A DNA stretch of 64,000 bases from assembly GCA_041494245.1 (NCBI GenBank), contig JBGQAK010000003.1, positions 124,001-188,000 on the forward strand, in the 5' to 3' direction. The notes under the pieces are model-generated. The model saw only the letters and a program-made list of their open reading frames with translations. It made no database searches and was not told the origin of the DNA. This document shows, in pieces, positions 9,037 through 18,475 of this stretch. The DNA comes from RBG-13-68-16 sp041494245. GTDB lineage: Bacteria; Acidobacteriota; Thermoanaerobaculia; Thermoanaerobaculales; Thermoanaerobaculaceae. Each line of letters starts with the position of its first letter. Within the stretch, counting starts at the first letter, position 1. The translations under genes were made by a program, and so were the position numbers.

Positions 9037-10920
9037 ATGATCGGGCGTTCTTGTCTCATGCTTCTAGTGGCTTTCGGCCCCGTGGCGTCGCCGCCATCTG
9101 CCCTACAGACGGCTGCAGCAACACCCCGGGTTATCGTCGGCCCCAACATGCTGGTCTCCCGCGACGGGGACTTCCCGCACATCGAGCTGATCGTCGCGGC
9201 CAACCCGAAGAACGTCAAGAACCTATTGGGCGGCGCGATCACGTACACGCGCCCCAACGGCGGCACCGCCTGCCGGACCTACGCCACGCTGGACGGGGGC
9301 GCGACGTGGCATGCCTCGGAGTTCGCCGAGCAGATCGAGTGGGGGGGCGGCGACCCGTACGTGGCCTTCACTCCCCAGGGCACGGCACTTTTCTGTGCTC
9401 TCACCATGGCAAAGGACGAGAAATCTCAGCAACGGGCATTCATGCATGTGTGGCGCTCGGAGGATGGCGGCCGGAGCTGGCAGCAGAAACCCGCCGACCT
9501 GGGGTGTTCCTACGACTTCGAGAAGATGGCGGTCGATCCGACGACCAGTAAGTTCGCAGGGCGCGCCTACATCGCTGCGCTCTATGGCTATCCGGTCTAT
9601 CGCGTCGGTCTCTTCCGCTCCGCTGACGATGGCCGGACGTGGACCGGGCCGGTTGAGGTGACAAACGGTGGTGGCACGATCGGCGTCGGCGCCGTCAGCG
9701 TGCTGATCCTCTCCGACGGAACGGTCGTGATCCCCATCGTGAAATACGAGTTCCTTCCGGACAAGGTGAAGAAGACGGGGAAGATCACGAGGCCCATGTC
9801 ACTCATGCTCTCCGCAGACGGGGGCGTCACCTTCACGCCTGCGCGGGAGGCGCCCGCCGCCGTGCTGGACATGGACGACCCGCGCTCGCGTGACACTGCA
9901 AGCATTGAGGCCTTTGCGGCGGACGTGGGTTCAAAGGAGTACCGCGATCGCATTTACATGGCCTGGTCGGACTCCCGCCGCGGCCGTCCGCGCATCCTCT
10001 TCGCGCGGTCAGAGGATCGTGGACTGCACTGGTCGGAGCCGATTCTCGTCGACGGAGGCGTACCGAAGGAGGCGATTCAGTTTCAGACCGTCATCGCGGT
10101 CAACAAGGACGGGGTGGTTGGGGTGACCTGGTACGACACGCGGGGCTCGAAAGATGGGTCACTGTTCGACGAGTACTTCGCGGCGTCTGTAGACGGCGGG
10201 AGATCTTTCCTTTCGTCCGTGCGCGTCTCCTCCGCGTCGTCCGGCTTTCGTGGCCCAGGAAACATGAGGATGGACCCGTTCGTTTTCGACCATAAAGAGG
10301 AGATCCATCTCTCCCTGATCTCCGCGGTGAGCCGGTGGCCGAGCGGCGGCGATTACTTGGGTCTGACGGCGGACAAGGACGGGGTCTTCCACCCGTTGTG
10401 GGCGGACGCGAGGAGCGGAACCTTCCAGGCCTACACGGCGGGGGTTTTCGTTGAGGTTCCGGCTGGCGAGAAGCCCGCCACGGGAGCGGTCGCCGCTGCC
10501 CCACCCGAACCCCCCAAGCCCGCGCCGCGGGCGAACAGGTCGTTGCGCGGGAGGGTGGAGTTCGTCTTCGATCCCACGCGCTACGACGGGAACACCCGAG
10601 AGTCGGAGATTCCTGTGCGCCTCGGGAACGTTTCGAACGAACCGATCTACCCGCCGATCACTCTCGAGATCACCGGCTTTGGGATCAACGATCCCGAGCT
10701 GCCGAAGGACGACAGCCCGGCGCCGATCGTCGTCAACGCTGCCAACGGGAAAACCGGCGTGGGCGCCGTATTTGACTTCGCAGGCGCACTCGGGAACCAG
10801 GCGGTGCTCAAGCCCGGGGCACTGACCGGTCCCGTCGTCATTCGCCTGAAGTTCGAGGACCCGGCAAAGATTCCGCCGATCCGGCTGAAGGTCGAGGGAT
10901 CGGTGGAGGAGGGCAAGTAA
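9037..10920 (+). CDS. secreted BNR-repeat (sialidase-fold) protein, copy 2
   Basis: A 627-residue paralogue of the preceding gene with the same architecture: signal peptide, multi-Asp-box propeller, Pro-rich linker and C-terminal beta-domain beginning VEFVFDPTRYDG. Nearly every block has a counterpart in copy 1, for example ANPKNVKNLLGGAITYTRP and RLKVEGSVEEGK. Divergence is concentrated in loops (the VPIVKYEFLPDKVKK region against ADFDFLPGKAK). GAGGGGAGGACTCTA upstream gives a good ribosome site. Spacing of 25 bases on each side implies cotranscription with both neighbours. The pattern of conserved framework and variable loops suggests duplicated binders with different ligands; that is inference only. 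Confidence 0.85.
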   Translation: MIGRSCLMLLVAFGPVASPPSALQTAAATPRVIVGPNMLVSRDGDFPHIELIVAANPKNVKNLLGGAITYTRPNGGTACRTYATLDGGATWHASEFAEQIEWGGGDPYVAFTPQGTALFCALTMAKDEKSQQRAFMHVWRSEDGGRSWQQKPADLGCSYDFEKMAVDPTTSKFAGRAYIAALYGYPVYRVGLFRSADDGRTWTGPVEVTNGGGTIGVGAVSVLILSDGTVVIPIVKYEFLPDKVKKTGKITRPMSLMLSADGGVTFTPAREAPAAVLDMDDPRSRDTASIEAFAADVGSKEYRDRIYMAWSDSRRGRPRILFARSEDRGLHWSEPILVDGGVPKEAIQFQTVIAVNKDGVVGVTWYDTRGSKDGSLFDEYFAASVDGGRSFLSSVRVSSASSGFRGPGNMRMDPFVFDHKEEIHLSLISAVSRWPSGGDYLGLTADKDGVFHPLWADARSGTFQAYTAGVFVEVPAGEKPATGAVAAAPPEPPKPAPRANRSLRGRVEFVFDPTRYDGNTRESEIPVRLGNVSNEPIYPPITLEITGFGINDPELPKDDSPAPIVVNAANGKTGVGAVFDFAGALGNQAVLKPGALTGPVVIRLKFEDPAKIPPIRLKVEGSVEEGK

Positions 10921-10944
10921 GCGTTTGACTGAAAGGGGGCTCAA

Positions 10945-12828
10945 ATGTCCGGACACTTTCTTCTCGCGTTGGGTTTGGGTGTCGGTGCAACCAGACGACT
11001 TCTGGTCGGCGTGTTAGCCATGGCCTGCGTCGCAGCCGCTACCGGGGCCGAGACCCCCGGTCCCCGGATCGTGGTGGGGCCCAACATTCTGGTCAGTCGC
11101 GACGGCGACATCGCGCATTGCGAAACGATGATCGCCGCGAATCCGACGAACCCAAAAAACCTTGTGGGCGGCTCGATTGTCATGATCCGTCCCGACGGAG
11201 GCGCGGCCAACAAGGCCTATGTGTCGTTCGATGGCGGTTCGACGTGGGCCGACGTCAGCTTCCCTGAGGAGATGGAGCACGGGGGCGGGGACCCCCAGGT
11301 GGGGTTCGGCATCACGGGCACCGCCTATTTCGTCGGCCTCTCGAAGGGGATGAGCTTCTACCGCTCAGAGGATGGAGGCAAGATCTGGAGCAAGGCGCTC
11401 ATTGTCGGCCACGGCGACCACGAAATGCTCATCACCGACCATACGTTTGGTCCCTTCGCCGGCCGCGTGTACCTGACCGACGAGACCGACGTGCCGGGGT
11501 CCACGGAGATGGAGGACCTTCAGATGCGGCGGCGGGTCGTTTTGTTCCGGTCGTTGGATGACGGGCGCTCGTTCATCGGCCCCGTCGAGGTGGCACGCGG
11601 CAACAACACCGGACTCGCGGCTGAGAACCTGCTCGTGCTCTCGGACGGTACGCTCTTTATCCCCATGCTGGAGTACCCCAACTACGCCATTAACAAGGAG
11701 GCATCTACGTGGAAGGCCGTCTTCTCGCTCTCCTCCGACGGAGGTGTCACGTTTTCCTCCCCTCGGCCGATCGCGGAGATTCAGTTCGGTGGAGTCAAGG
11801 CGATGCGCAAGAGCCAGGGGAGCGGCCGCGTCGATCAGATGGCGGGCACGGTGTTCGCAGTCGATCTGGGAGGGAAGTTCCGGGACCGGATCTACGCAGC
11901 GTGGACCGAATTCGAGGGGGACCGCTACCGGCTCGTTCTCAGCTGGTCCGGCGACCGCGGGAAGACGTGGAGCACGCCAAAGCCCCTGGACCCTGGGGCG
12001 CCTGCCTACGCCTCTCAGTTCCAGCCGATGATCGCGGTCAACCCGGACGGCGTGCTGGGGGTCTACTGGTACGACACCGAGGGCTTTCCGAGCCGTGACC
12101 GGTTCGACATTTCCTTCACGGCGTCGGTTGACGGCGGAGCAACCTTCCTTCCGAAAGCGCGCGTCTCCAGCGCAACCTCGAATCCTTTCGGCTCCGGCAA
12201 CCTCCGGCCCGGCCCTTTTGTCAGTCAAGACCGGGGTCTGGTTACCGCAAGCTTCGTCTCAGGCATGTCCCGTTGGCCCGCGGGCGGGGACTACATCGGG
12301 ATGACGGCCGATGCTGACGGGATCTTCCATCCGTTCTGGGCCGACGGCCGCAGCGGCACCTACCAGCTCTACACGGCCGCGATACGCGTGCCCACCTCAG
12401 TCCCGACGTCGACGCCCGCCACCGAGAAGACCGCGGCGTCGCTCTCGGACATGGTGACGCTCGTTTTCGATCCCATCCAGTACGATCGGCAGACCCAGGA
12501 GGTGTTGCTCCCGGTTCGCCTGAAGAACATCTCGAAGGAGGCGCTCTACCCGCCGTTCAAGGTCGAGATCAAGGAGCTGGCGCATCCGTACAGCGTCAAG
12601 TCACACGAGGAGGTGGACGTCCCCACAATCCTCAACGCAGCCAACGGCAAGACCGGCGTCGGCGCAACGTTTGATTACTCGAAAGCGCTGCACGACCTTG
12701 AGTCGCTCGAGCCCGAGGCGGTCACGGACGCCGTTCTCTGGCGGTTCAAAGCCGTTTCACCGGTAAAGACCAGTTTCCACGTGGGCGCCGACATCACCGG
12801 TTTCGTCGCGAAGAAGAAAGCGAAATAG
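10945..12828 (+). CDS. secreted BNR-repeat (sialidase-fold) protein, copy 3
   Basis: Third and most divergent tandem paralogue (627 residues). The N-terminal framework is retained (RIVVGPNILVSRDGD), as are the Asp boxes (SFDGGSTW, SEDGGKIWS, SLDDGRSFIG, SSDGGVTF, SGDRGKTWS, SVDGGATF) and the GDYIGMTADADGIFHPFWAD block. The C-terminal domain has drifted (LVFDPIQYDRQTQEV) and ends KKKAK instead of VEEGK. The ribosome site is GAAAGGGGG seven bases upstream of the ATG. It is followed after about 70 bases by a tiny frame that looks like the relic of a fourth copy. Function is as for copies 1 and 2: an exported propeller, ligand unknown. Confidence 0.85.
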   Translation: MSGHFLLALGLGVGATRRLLVGVLAMACVAAATGAETPGPRIVVGPNILVSRDGDIAHCETMIAANPTNPKNLVGGSIVMIRPDGGAANKAYVSFDGGSTWADVSFPEEMEHGGGDPQVGFGITGTAYFVGLSKGMSFYRSEDGGKIWSKALIVGHGDHEMLITDHTFGPFAGRVYLTDETDVPGSTEMEDLQMRRRVVLFRSLDDGRSFIGPVEVARGNNTGLAAENLLVLSDGTLFIPMLEYPNYAINKEASTWKAVFSLSSDGGVTFSSPRPIAEIQFGGVKAMRKSQGSGRVDQMAGTVFAVDLGGKFRDRIYAAWTEFEGDRYRLVLSWSGDRGKTWSTPKPLDPGAPAYASQFQPMIAVNPDGVLGVYWYDTEGFPSRDRFDISFTASVDGGATFLPKARVSSATSNPFGSGNLRPGPFVSQDRGLVTASFVSGMSRWPAGGDYIGMTADADGIFHPFWADGRSGTYQLYTAAIRVPTSVPTSTPATEKTAASLSDMVTLVFDPIQYDRQTQEVLLPVRLKNISKEALYPPFKVEIKELAHPYSVKSHEEVDVPTILNAANGKTGVGATFDYSKALHDLESLEPEAVTDAVLWRFKAVSPVKTSFHVGADITGFVAKKKAK

Positions 12829-12899
12829 GAGACGCGCGCGGCAAAGCCTCGATGCGTCGAAGTCTCGAACGCCGCGTGCTGAGGCGAAGGAGGAGCAAC

Positions 12900-13031
12900 A
12901 TGATCGGACGTCTTGGTTTCGCACCCGGCGCTCAGACGAACTTAGCTGTGATGCGCTTCCGACTCGAGGACCCGTGCCTGGCGCCCGCAATGGGATGGAA
13001 GGCAACCGCCTACGTTTCGGGTGTGCGATGA
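12900..13031 (+). pseudogene. relic of a fourth BNR paralogue (internal deletion)
   Basis: A 43-codon frame with a strong ribosome site (AAGGAGGAG five bases before ATG). It starts MIGR like copy 2, then passes directly into VMRFRLEDPCLAP, which matches the extreme C-terminal segment of the copies (VVLRFRFEDPTLPQP in copy 1). The middle of about 570 codons is missing. This looks like a tandem copy collapsed by an internal deletion. Translation may still occur, but no folded product is expected. Confidence 0.5.
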
Positions 13032-13114
13032 GGGTCGAGGCCGCAGGTACGGCGGCCTTCTCCCCCGCGCCTGGACAAGATCCCCGTTGCACCGGGGAAT
13101 GAAAGGAGATGACG

Positions 13115-15529
13115 GTGCTCACGACACTGGTGTGGAAAAGAACAGCGCTCAGCCTTCTTGGGATCAGCCTCGCCGCTGCGGTCGCGGCACAGCAGGGGAC
13201 AGGCTCCGCGCCTCTCCCTCTCGACCTCGCCTTTTCGGCTAAGACCGTGCGGCTCTGGGACCGCCCCGCCGTGAGTCGAGACGGGACCATCTTGGCGTAC
13301 GACGTTTATTCGCCGCCTGTACGCAGTCCCGAAAGTCAGCTCGCCGAAGGGGTCCGTTTCCTTCCGAGTGGAACCCCGTCTGAGATGGTCGGGCTGCGCG
13401 TTTTCGCGGTCTCCACCCGTGGCGGGGAAGCACGCTCGGTTTGTCCTGCGAACGCGAACTGCTGGAGAACCTCTCCGTCGCCCGACGGACGCCAGGTAGC
13501 GTTCTTCTCTGATGCGGGTGGGGTCCCACAGCTCTGGGTCTACGACGTCGCGAATGGTCAGTCCCGGCGAATTTCCAAGGCTCCGGTCAAGGTGAAGCAC
13601 TGGCCGGGGGACGAGGCCGAGTGGAGCGCGGACGGCCGCGAGCTCTTCGTCCCGATGCGGCCGCCGGAACAGGCGTCCCCGGGAGCGCCTCTGACCCCTG
13701 CGCCGGTGCCCACGGCAGCCGGTGCGGCCTCAAACGCGCCCCTCGGGAAGCCGGCGGTCACCGTCTATTCGACCGGCTTGGAGGCTGTGGCGGCGCCTGG
13801 CGGAGGCACCTCGACGCCGGAGTACCTGATGGCCCACTTCATTCGCGAGAACAACGCGACGCTCGTGGCGATCGACGAGGGCACGGGAAAGGTGAGGGTC
13901 GTTGTGCCTGCCGACGCAGAGCCGCGGCCGAGCTGCCTGCGGCTCTCTCCGGATGGCAAATGGGTCTCGTATTTGTCTGTTTTCAAGACGAAGGGGGAGG
14001 CCGCGTCCGGGGCGTACTACGACCTCGCAGTCGCCCCCGCCTCGGGCGGCAAGCCCATGTTGATCGCCGCAGACCTCCAGGTTTCGGAACGCTCGTACTT
14101 CGAGGGCACCTACCGCTGGCTGTCGGGATCGAGGCAAATCGTCTTCCTCAAGGACAAGAAGCTCTGGATCGCCGACGCCACGGCGCCTGGCACGGCTCCG
14201 CGGCAACTCGGCGTCTCGCTCGGTAACCTCGAGGAGACGCCCCTCGCCGTGACGGCGGACGGCAAGGGCGTTCTCGTCGGGCAGGAGGCAGAGGGCGAGA
14301 AGACCTATTACTTCGTGCCGCCAAAGGCGCTGGCGATCGTTCCGCTGGACGGCTCGGCGCCGACAACGTTTTCCTCGGTTGGAGCGCCGGTGATGGCCAA
14401 CCGGGACACTCTCTGGCAGCCCGAACCCGGCTGGTTCGCGATCGTGGTGAACGACGAGAAGACGGGTGACCGCTCGATTTTCAGCGTGGACGCACGCAGC
14501 GGTGCCACGGCGACGTTATGGAAAGGGCGCGGGCGGTTCGACCCCGTGGGAGCAGCGGAGGGCGGAGGCATGGTCGCCCGATTCGAGTCGCTCGACACAC
14601 GGCCGGACTTCTACATCTTCGATCGGAAGTTTGCCTCGAAGCACCGGTTGACACACGTCGAGCCGCGGCTCGAGGGCGTGACGGTGGGTCCAATGGAGAT
14701 CTTCTCCTCTGAGGTCCCCGGCTTTGACGGTCGCCTGATGCCGGTCCAGACGGCGGTCTTCCTACCTCCGGACAAGAGGTCGGGCGAACGTCTACCGGCG
14801 ATCGTGTACTTCTATTCCGGGTCGAAGATGTCCACCGTGGCCCAGGAATACGGCGGCGGCGCACCAAATTCGATCCCTGTTCAAGTCTTTGCGACGCGAG
14901 GCTATGCTGTGCTGCTGGTGGACGTTCCGCTCGGTCCCGAGGGCAAGGGGGGCAACCCGATCCAGGAGATGGGGGACGCGATCTTGGCGCAGGTATATCG
15001 CGCAGCGGAGCGCGGATTCGTGGACAGTTCCCGGGTAGCCATCATGGGCCAGTCGTACGGCGGCTACAGCACCGCGGCGATGATCACGCAGACAAACCTT
15101 TTCAGGGCCGCGATAGCGTTGGACGGCCTGTACGATCTCGCGGGGGGGTTCGCTCACATGGGACCGGGTGGCAGTACGTCGAGCTTCATGTGGTCCGAGA
15201 CGGGTCAGGGACGCATGGGAACGCACCCCTGGGCCGACTTGCGGCGGTACCTGGCCAACTCGCCGTACTACCAGGCCGACAAGATCCACACGCCACTGCT
15301 GCTCGTCCACGGAAAGAAAGACGAAACCTGTCCGGTGGGGGACGCGGAGAAGATGTTCAACGCCCTGAAGAGGCTTGGGAGAACGGCACAGCTCGCGGTC
15401 TACGAGGGGGAGGGGCACGTCCCGGGCACATGGTCGCTCGTCAACGCCGTGGACGCTACGCAGCGGATGGTTGATTGGCTGGCGAAGTACACGCGGGTGA
15501 CTCCAGGGGGCACAGCAGCAAAACCCTGA
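13115..15529 (+). CDS. secreted S9 (prolyl oligopeptidase / DPP-IV-like) peptidase
   Basis: Exported serine peptidase of the S9 family, which hydrolyses short peptides, often after proline. A signal peptide is followed by a WD/PD40-like beta-propeller (about 35-500) with TolB-like repeats such as SPDGRQVAFFSDAGG, then an alpha/beta-hydrolase domain (about 560-795). Its triad is visible: Ser in GQSYGGYS (near residue 648), Asp in GKKDETCP and His in GEGHVPG. The start is uncertain: AAAGGAG directly abuts an ATG at 13109, while the GTG at 13115 lies at normal spacing, so 13115 is preferred (804 residues). It probably degrades peptides released by the upstream subtilase; this is inferred from proximity. 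About 90 bases separate it from the BNR relic. Confidence 0.85.
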   Translation: MLTTLVWKRTALSLLGISLAAAVAAQQGTGSAPLPLDLAFSAKTVRLWDRPAVSRDGTILAYDVYSPPVRSPESQLAEGVRFLPSGTPSEMVGLRVFAVSTRGGEARSVCPANANCWRTSPSPDGRQVAFFSDAGGVPQLWVYDVANGQSRRISKAPVKVKHWPGDEAEWSADGRELFVPMRPPEQASPGAPLTPAPVPTAAGAASNAPLGKPAVTVYSTGLEAVAAPGGGTSTPEYLMAHFIRENNATLVAIDEGTGKVRVVVPADAEPRPSCLRLSPDGKWVSYLSVFKTKGEAASGAYYDLAVAPASGGKPMLIAADLQVSERSYFEGTYRWLSGSRQIVFLKDKKLWIADATAPGTAPRQLGVSLGNLEETPLAVTADGKGVLVGQEAEGEKTYYFVPPKALAIVPLDGSAPTTFSSVGAPVMANRDTLWQPEPGWFAIVVNDEKTGDRSIFSVDARSGATATLWKGRGRFDPVGAAEGGGMVARFESLDTRPDFYIFDRKFASKHRLTHVEPRLEGVTVGPMEIFSSEVPGFDGRLMPVQTAVFLPPDKRSGERLPAIVYFYSGSKMSTVAQEYGGGAPNSIPVQVFATRGYAVLLVDVPLGPEGKGGNPIQEMGDAILAQVYRAAERGFVDSSRVAIMGQSYGGYSTAAMITQTNLFRAAIALDGLYDLAGGFAHMGPGGSTSSFMWSETGQGRMGTHPWADLRRYLANSPYYQADKIHTPLLLVHGKKDETCPVGDAEKMFNALKRLGRTAQLAVYEGEGHVPGTWSLVNAVDATQRMVDWLAKYTRVTPGGTAAKP

Positions 15530-15619
15530 ATACCGTGAGGGCGCAAGGCTCCGCGACTCTGGACCTGCGACTTGGCGAGGCAACCGCCGCGCCAGTCGCT
15601 GGCGCGGGAGGACAACAAG

Positions 15620-15820
15620 ATGCGTGTGGAGAAATCCGGGCTGCCGGGCACCGTCGTCTGCCGGCTCGTTTTCGTGGCGCTGTTCTGCGCAGGGCGCGGG
15701 GGCGCCCAAGTCCGCACGCAAGCCGCCCGCAGCGCTGGCGGATTGAAGGCCCACCCCCGCAGCTTGACGTCTGCGCGGTCTTCACAAGGCAGACGATCGG
15801 TCCCGGCCGTCCTCTTCTGA
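15620..15820 (+). CDS. possible small exported peptide or truncated secreted gene
   Basis: A 66-codon frame preceded by GGGAGGACAACAAG. Its first 30 residues form a plausible signal peptide (LPGTVVCRLVFVALFCAG), but the rest is Arg/Ser-rich with no fold character. It lies in the 440-base gap between the convergent S9 peptidase and minus-strand BNR gene. It may be the retained 5' end of a lost secreted protein; nothing else in that gap is supported. Confidence 0.25.
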   Translation: MRVEKSGLPGTVVCRLVFVALFCAGRGGAQVRTQAARSAGGLKAHPRSLTSARSSQGRRSVPAVLF

Positions 15821-15969
15821 AACGTTTCGTTTAGGTGTGTTCTTGATCCAACGCACGGGTACAGCGGCAGCGGCCAGTGACCAGCGGAGGCGCGTCGCCT
15901 ACTGCACGCCGCACGTCCGAGCACGGCACGGACTGTGTCCGCTGAAACGAGGTGTTCAGGCGCGTGTCC

Positions 15970-17469
15970 TCACTTGCGGTTTTTCGACTCTGGTCGGGGA
16001 ATCACGGGCACGCGTGGCAAGTGGTCTTTGTCGACAACGACGACTGTCGACCAGAGCTGCATTTCTCCTGAAGCGCCGTTGATCCACGCCAGGTGGAACC
16101 CGTCATGCGCACCGACAATCCCTTGGGTGTCGCCGCCGTTCTTGAACCGATACTCGGAGTTGACCGGGTCGATGCTCGGGTCGGGCTTGGGGACTTCATC
16201 GGCGTTGGGGCTGGGGGGCTTGCCGATCGGGCAGGTGAATCGGTCGTCGACCCTGAGATTGGCCGAGAAGGTCGCTCCGCCGTCGGCTGACGCTGCGAAG
16301 AAGAGCTGGTAGCAGCGGTCGGTAGGGTCGCCGCGCCTATCGTTCCAAGAGATCCCGACGACCCCCTCGCCGTTGACCGCAATCGCCGGGTTGGTCTGAT
16401 CGACCGCTTCCTGATTGTCGTTCACCCGCAGAGGTCGTGACCAGCTCTTGCCTCCATCGGCCGAGGCAGCCGCCATCACCTGATAGTAGCCGTCGACAAC
16501 ATCGAGCCAGGCAAAGTAGAGCCGGTCCCGCGTAGGTCCCTGCGAGCTGTCCATGGCCAGGCGGCCACCGCCGAGTCCCAAAAGTGATTTCCCTTCCCAG
16601 CCATGTCCGAAGGTCCGGAACGCCGCGACCGGTCGGGGCTCCGAAAACCTCTGCCCACCATCGTCAGACACAATCGTCGAGTACGAACCGTTCAACGGCA
16701 GCGCGCTTAGGTCTAACCCCGGACCGAACGTCTGCAGGGCGAGGATCAGCCTGCCATCTGGGGCGACAAGGAGATCGCTCACGACATTCAGGAGCTCCTT
16801 CTCCGGCGCCGGCAGGAAGAGCTTGGGAAAGCCGAAGCTGGCCCCGCCGTCTCGCGAGGTTGCCACCGCGATCATGTCCAAATCGGGGTGCCAGTCCACG
16901 GCACGATGCCCGAAGACTGTGATGGACCGTTTCCCGCTCACGTAGATTCGCCTGCGAAGCGTATCCCGCCCGGAACTGTCGCAGCCAATAAAGGGGCGGT
17001 CGCCAGAGCCGGATACGATGACGCGTTCGCCCCAAGTCCGTCCTCCGTCGGTCGAGCTCCAGACTGCGACCTCGTCCGACAAAGTGAGGAGAAAAGCTTT
17101 GCCTTCCGGGTCGAACGCCACCGCCGGGTCCATGCCCTCGAAAACCCGATCTGAATGCGGCCCGTGCGTCGCGCGAACCCAGCTCTTCCCTCCGTCCTGC
17201 GAAGCATAGGCTGCGACGCCGCCGCGGTCGCCGAACACCATCGAAGCGGCAATGAGGTTGCGCGGATCGTGAGGGTTGATGGCCAACCACGATTCGACGT
17301 GGCGGATGTCCGGGTCGTCAGTCGAGACCTGGACGCTGGGACCCACGGTGATTCCCGGGACATGGTCCGGGGTCCGGGCGGCCCTCGCTCCGAGCCCGAG
17401 CAGTGGGAGCCCCCACACGAACACCAATAACAGTCTAACTGTGAGCATAGGCGGCTGGCGGTGCGTCAC
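15970..17469 (-). CDS. secreted BNR-repeat (sialidase-fold) protein, short form
   Basis: A 499-residue exported propeller on the minus strand, convergent with the tandem set. After a signal peptide (LLLVFVWGLPLLGLGARAA) it shares the framework GPSVQVSTDDPDIRHVE...NPHDPRNLIAASMVF with copies 1-3. Asp boxes are SQDGGKSWV, STDGGRTWG, SRDGGASFG, SDDGGQRFS, SADGGKSWS and SADGGATFS. It lacks the linker and C-terminal beta-domain of the 627-residue forms, ending instead in a short basic tail. Two Met codons (17469 and 17448) are possible starts. It is a distant family member rather than a recent copy. Function unknown; no sialidase catalytic set was recognised. Confidence 0.8.
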   Translation of the reverse strand: MTHRQPPMLTVRLLLVFVWGLPLLGLGARAARTPDHVPGITVGPSVQVSTDDPDIRHVESWLAINPHDPRNLIAASMVFGDRGGVAAYASQDGGKSWVRATHGPHSDRVFEGMDPAVAFDPEGKAFLLTLSDEVAVWSSTDGGRTWGERVIVSGSGDRPFIGCDSSGRDTLRRRIYVSGKRSITVFGHRAVDWHPDLDMIAVATSRDGGASFGFPKLFLPAPEKELLNVVSDLLVAPDGRLILALQTFGPGLDLSALPLNGSYSTIVSDDGGQRFSEPRPVAAFRTFGHGWEGKSLLGLGGGRLAMDSSQGPTRDRLYFAWLDVVDGYYQVMAAASADGGKSWSRPLRVNDNQEAVDQTNPAIAVNGEGVVGISWNDRRGDPTDRCYQLFFAASADGGATFSANLRVDDRFTCPIGKPPSPNADEVPKPDPSIDPVNSEYRFKNGGDTQGIVGAHDGFHLAWINGASGEMQLWSTVVVVDKDHLPRVPVIPRPESKNRK

Positions 17470-17683
17470 GAGGCCTCCACGTGCGAGATGATCGTCTCGG
17501 TCCGCTCACGGTGCGGTTCGGCGCCACGACGGCCGAGTAGCACGGCGTTTGCGCAGCAGAATGGTAGCCGCAGGCGAGCCGCCGAGCAAGCAAGCCCGTA
17601 GGCGTGAGGGGCAAGGAGGTGCGATACACTGCAAATACAGACACGACCGTGTTGTACGACGTGAGCGGGACAGGGAGGCCAAC

Positions 17684-18178
17684 ATGCGACTGGTGGCGGT
17701 GACCGTGGCGGTTTTGATGCTCACGGGAAATAACATGCTTGCCCAGGATGCAAAGGTCGAGGACGCGAGCGCGCGGGAGCTGGCAAAGCTGAACGCCACG
17801 ATGCGAGAGGTGGCAGACCTGCTGACAAAACAGGTCGCGCAGGGGCAGCTGGACTTGCTGATGAAGCGCACGCAGATGGCGACTGACCAGGTAGAACGGG
17901 CTGAGGCGCAGCTTCGGCAGGCACAGGACCAGCGGGTTTTGGTTGAGGCCCAGCGATCGCGGCTGCAGAGCCAGCGAGAGATGACGGCCCAGGGGAAGAT
18001 GCCTGAGGCTGAGCGAGACACCATCCTCGCGGGGATTGACCCGGAATTGAAGGGCTTGACCCAGCGGCAGAGCACCCTTGAGGGACAGATCGCGGAGCTT
18101 CAGAACCGGATCGCGGAAAGGCAGGACGAACTCCGCGGCTGGCAGGCGCTGCTGGATCGACGCCTGAGCGGCCGGTAG
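17684..18178 (+). CDS. small periplasmic coiled-coil protein
   Basis: A 164-residue protein of unknown function. The start at 17684 is set by GGGAGG six bases upstream and opens a cleavable signal peptide (MRLVAVTVAVLMLTGNNMLAQ). The mature part is rich in Gln, Glu, Arg and Leu. It shows heptad-like spacing over about residues 30-155, so a long periplasmic alpha-helical hairpin is likely. It contains no Cys and no recognised enzymatic motif. A structural or chaperone-like role, as in OmpH or Skp-type coiled coils, is possible but not shown. It is divergent from the BNR gene on the opposite strand, about 215 bases away. Confidence 0.7.
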   Translation: MRLVAVTVAVLMLTGNNMLAQDAKVEDASARELAKLNATMREVADLLTKQVAQGQLDLLMKRTQMATDQVERAEAQLRQAQDQRVLVEAQRSRLQSQREMTAQGKMPEAERDTILAGIDPELKGLTQRQSTLEGQIAELQNRIAERQDELRGWQALLDRRLSGR

Positions 18179-18283
18179 TCGATGACGTGAGCTAACTCTC
18201 GGTTCCGAAGGGAATGCAAGCGAAATGGCGAGCGGCCCACTGGGGCGCTCATGCCTCAAGGATCCAGTGAACTGCTCAGGCCC

Positions 18284-18475
18284 TCAAAACGGGCCAGGGC
18301 GAGGACTTACGACCACTCTTAGCTTCCCGTCCTCGTACCCCTGCTGGTAGCCCTCAAACTCCGCGCGGAGTCCCGCCAGCCGCACGAGATCGTGAATCGC
18401 GGCTTCCAACTGTTTCTGCTGTTTCCAGTCGCGCACCACCACGAGCGCGTGAACTGTCTCTCCCCACCATTGCAT
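18284..18475 (-). CDS. possible small hypothetical protein
   Basis: A 63-codon minus-strand frame with protein-like composition (VRDWKQQKQLEAAIHDLVRLAG, mixed charged and aliphatic). No ribosome site is visible before the ATG, and no family is recognised. The rest of the 620-base gap (18179-18798) holds nothing I can support. Confidence 0.3.
   Translation of the reverse strand: MQWWGETVHALVVVRDWKQQKQLEAAIHDLVRLAGLRAEFEGYQQGYEDGKLRVVVSPRPGPF

Noticed and set aside
7125..12828. Annotating the tandem BNR proteins as active sialidases.
   Set aside because: Asp boxes only show the propeller fold. The Arg triad and nucleophilic Tyr/Glu pair could not be identified.
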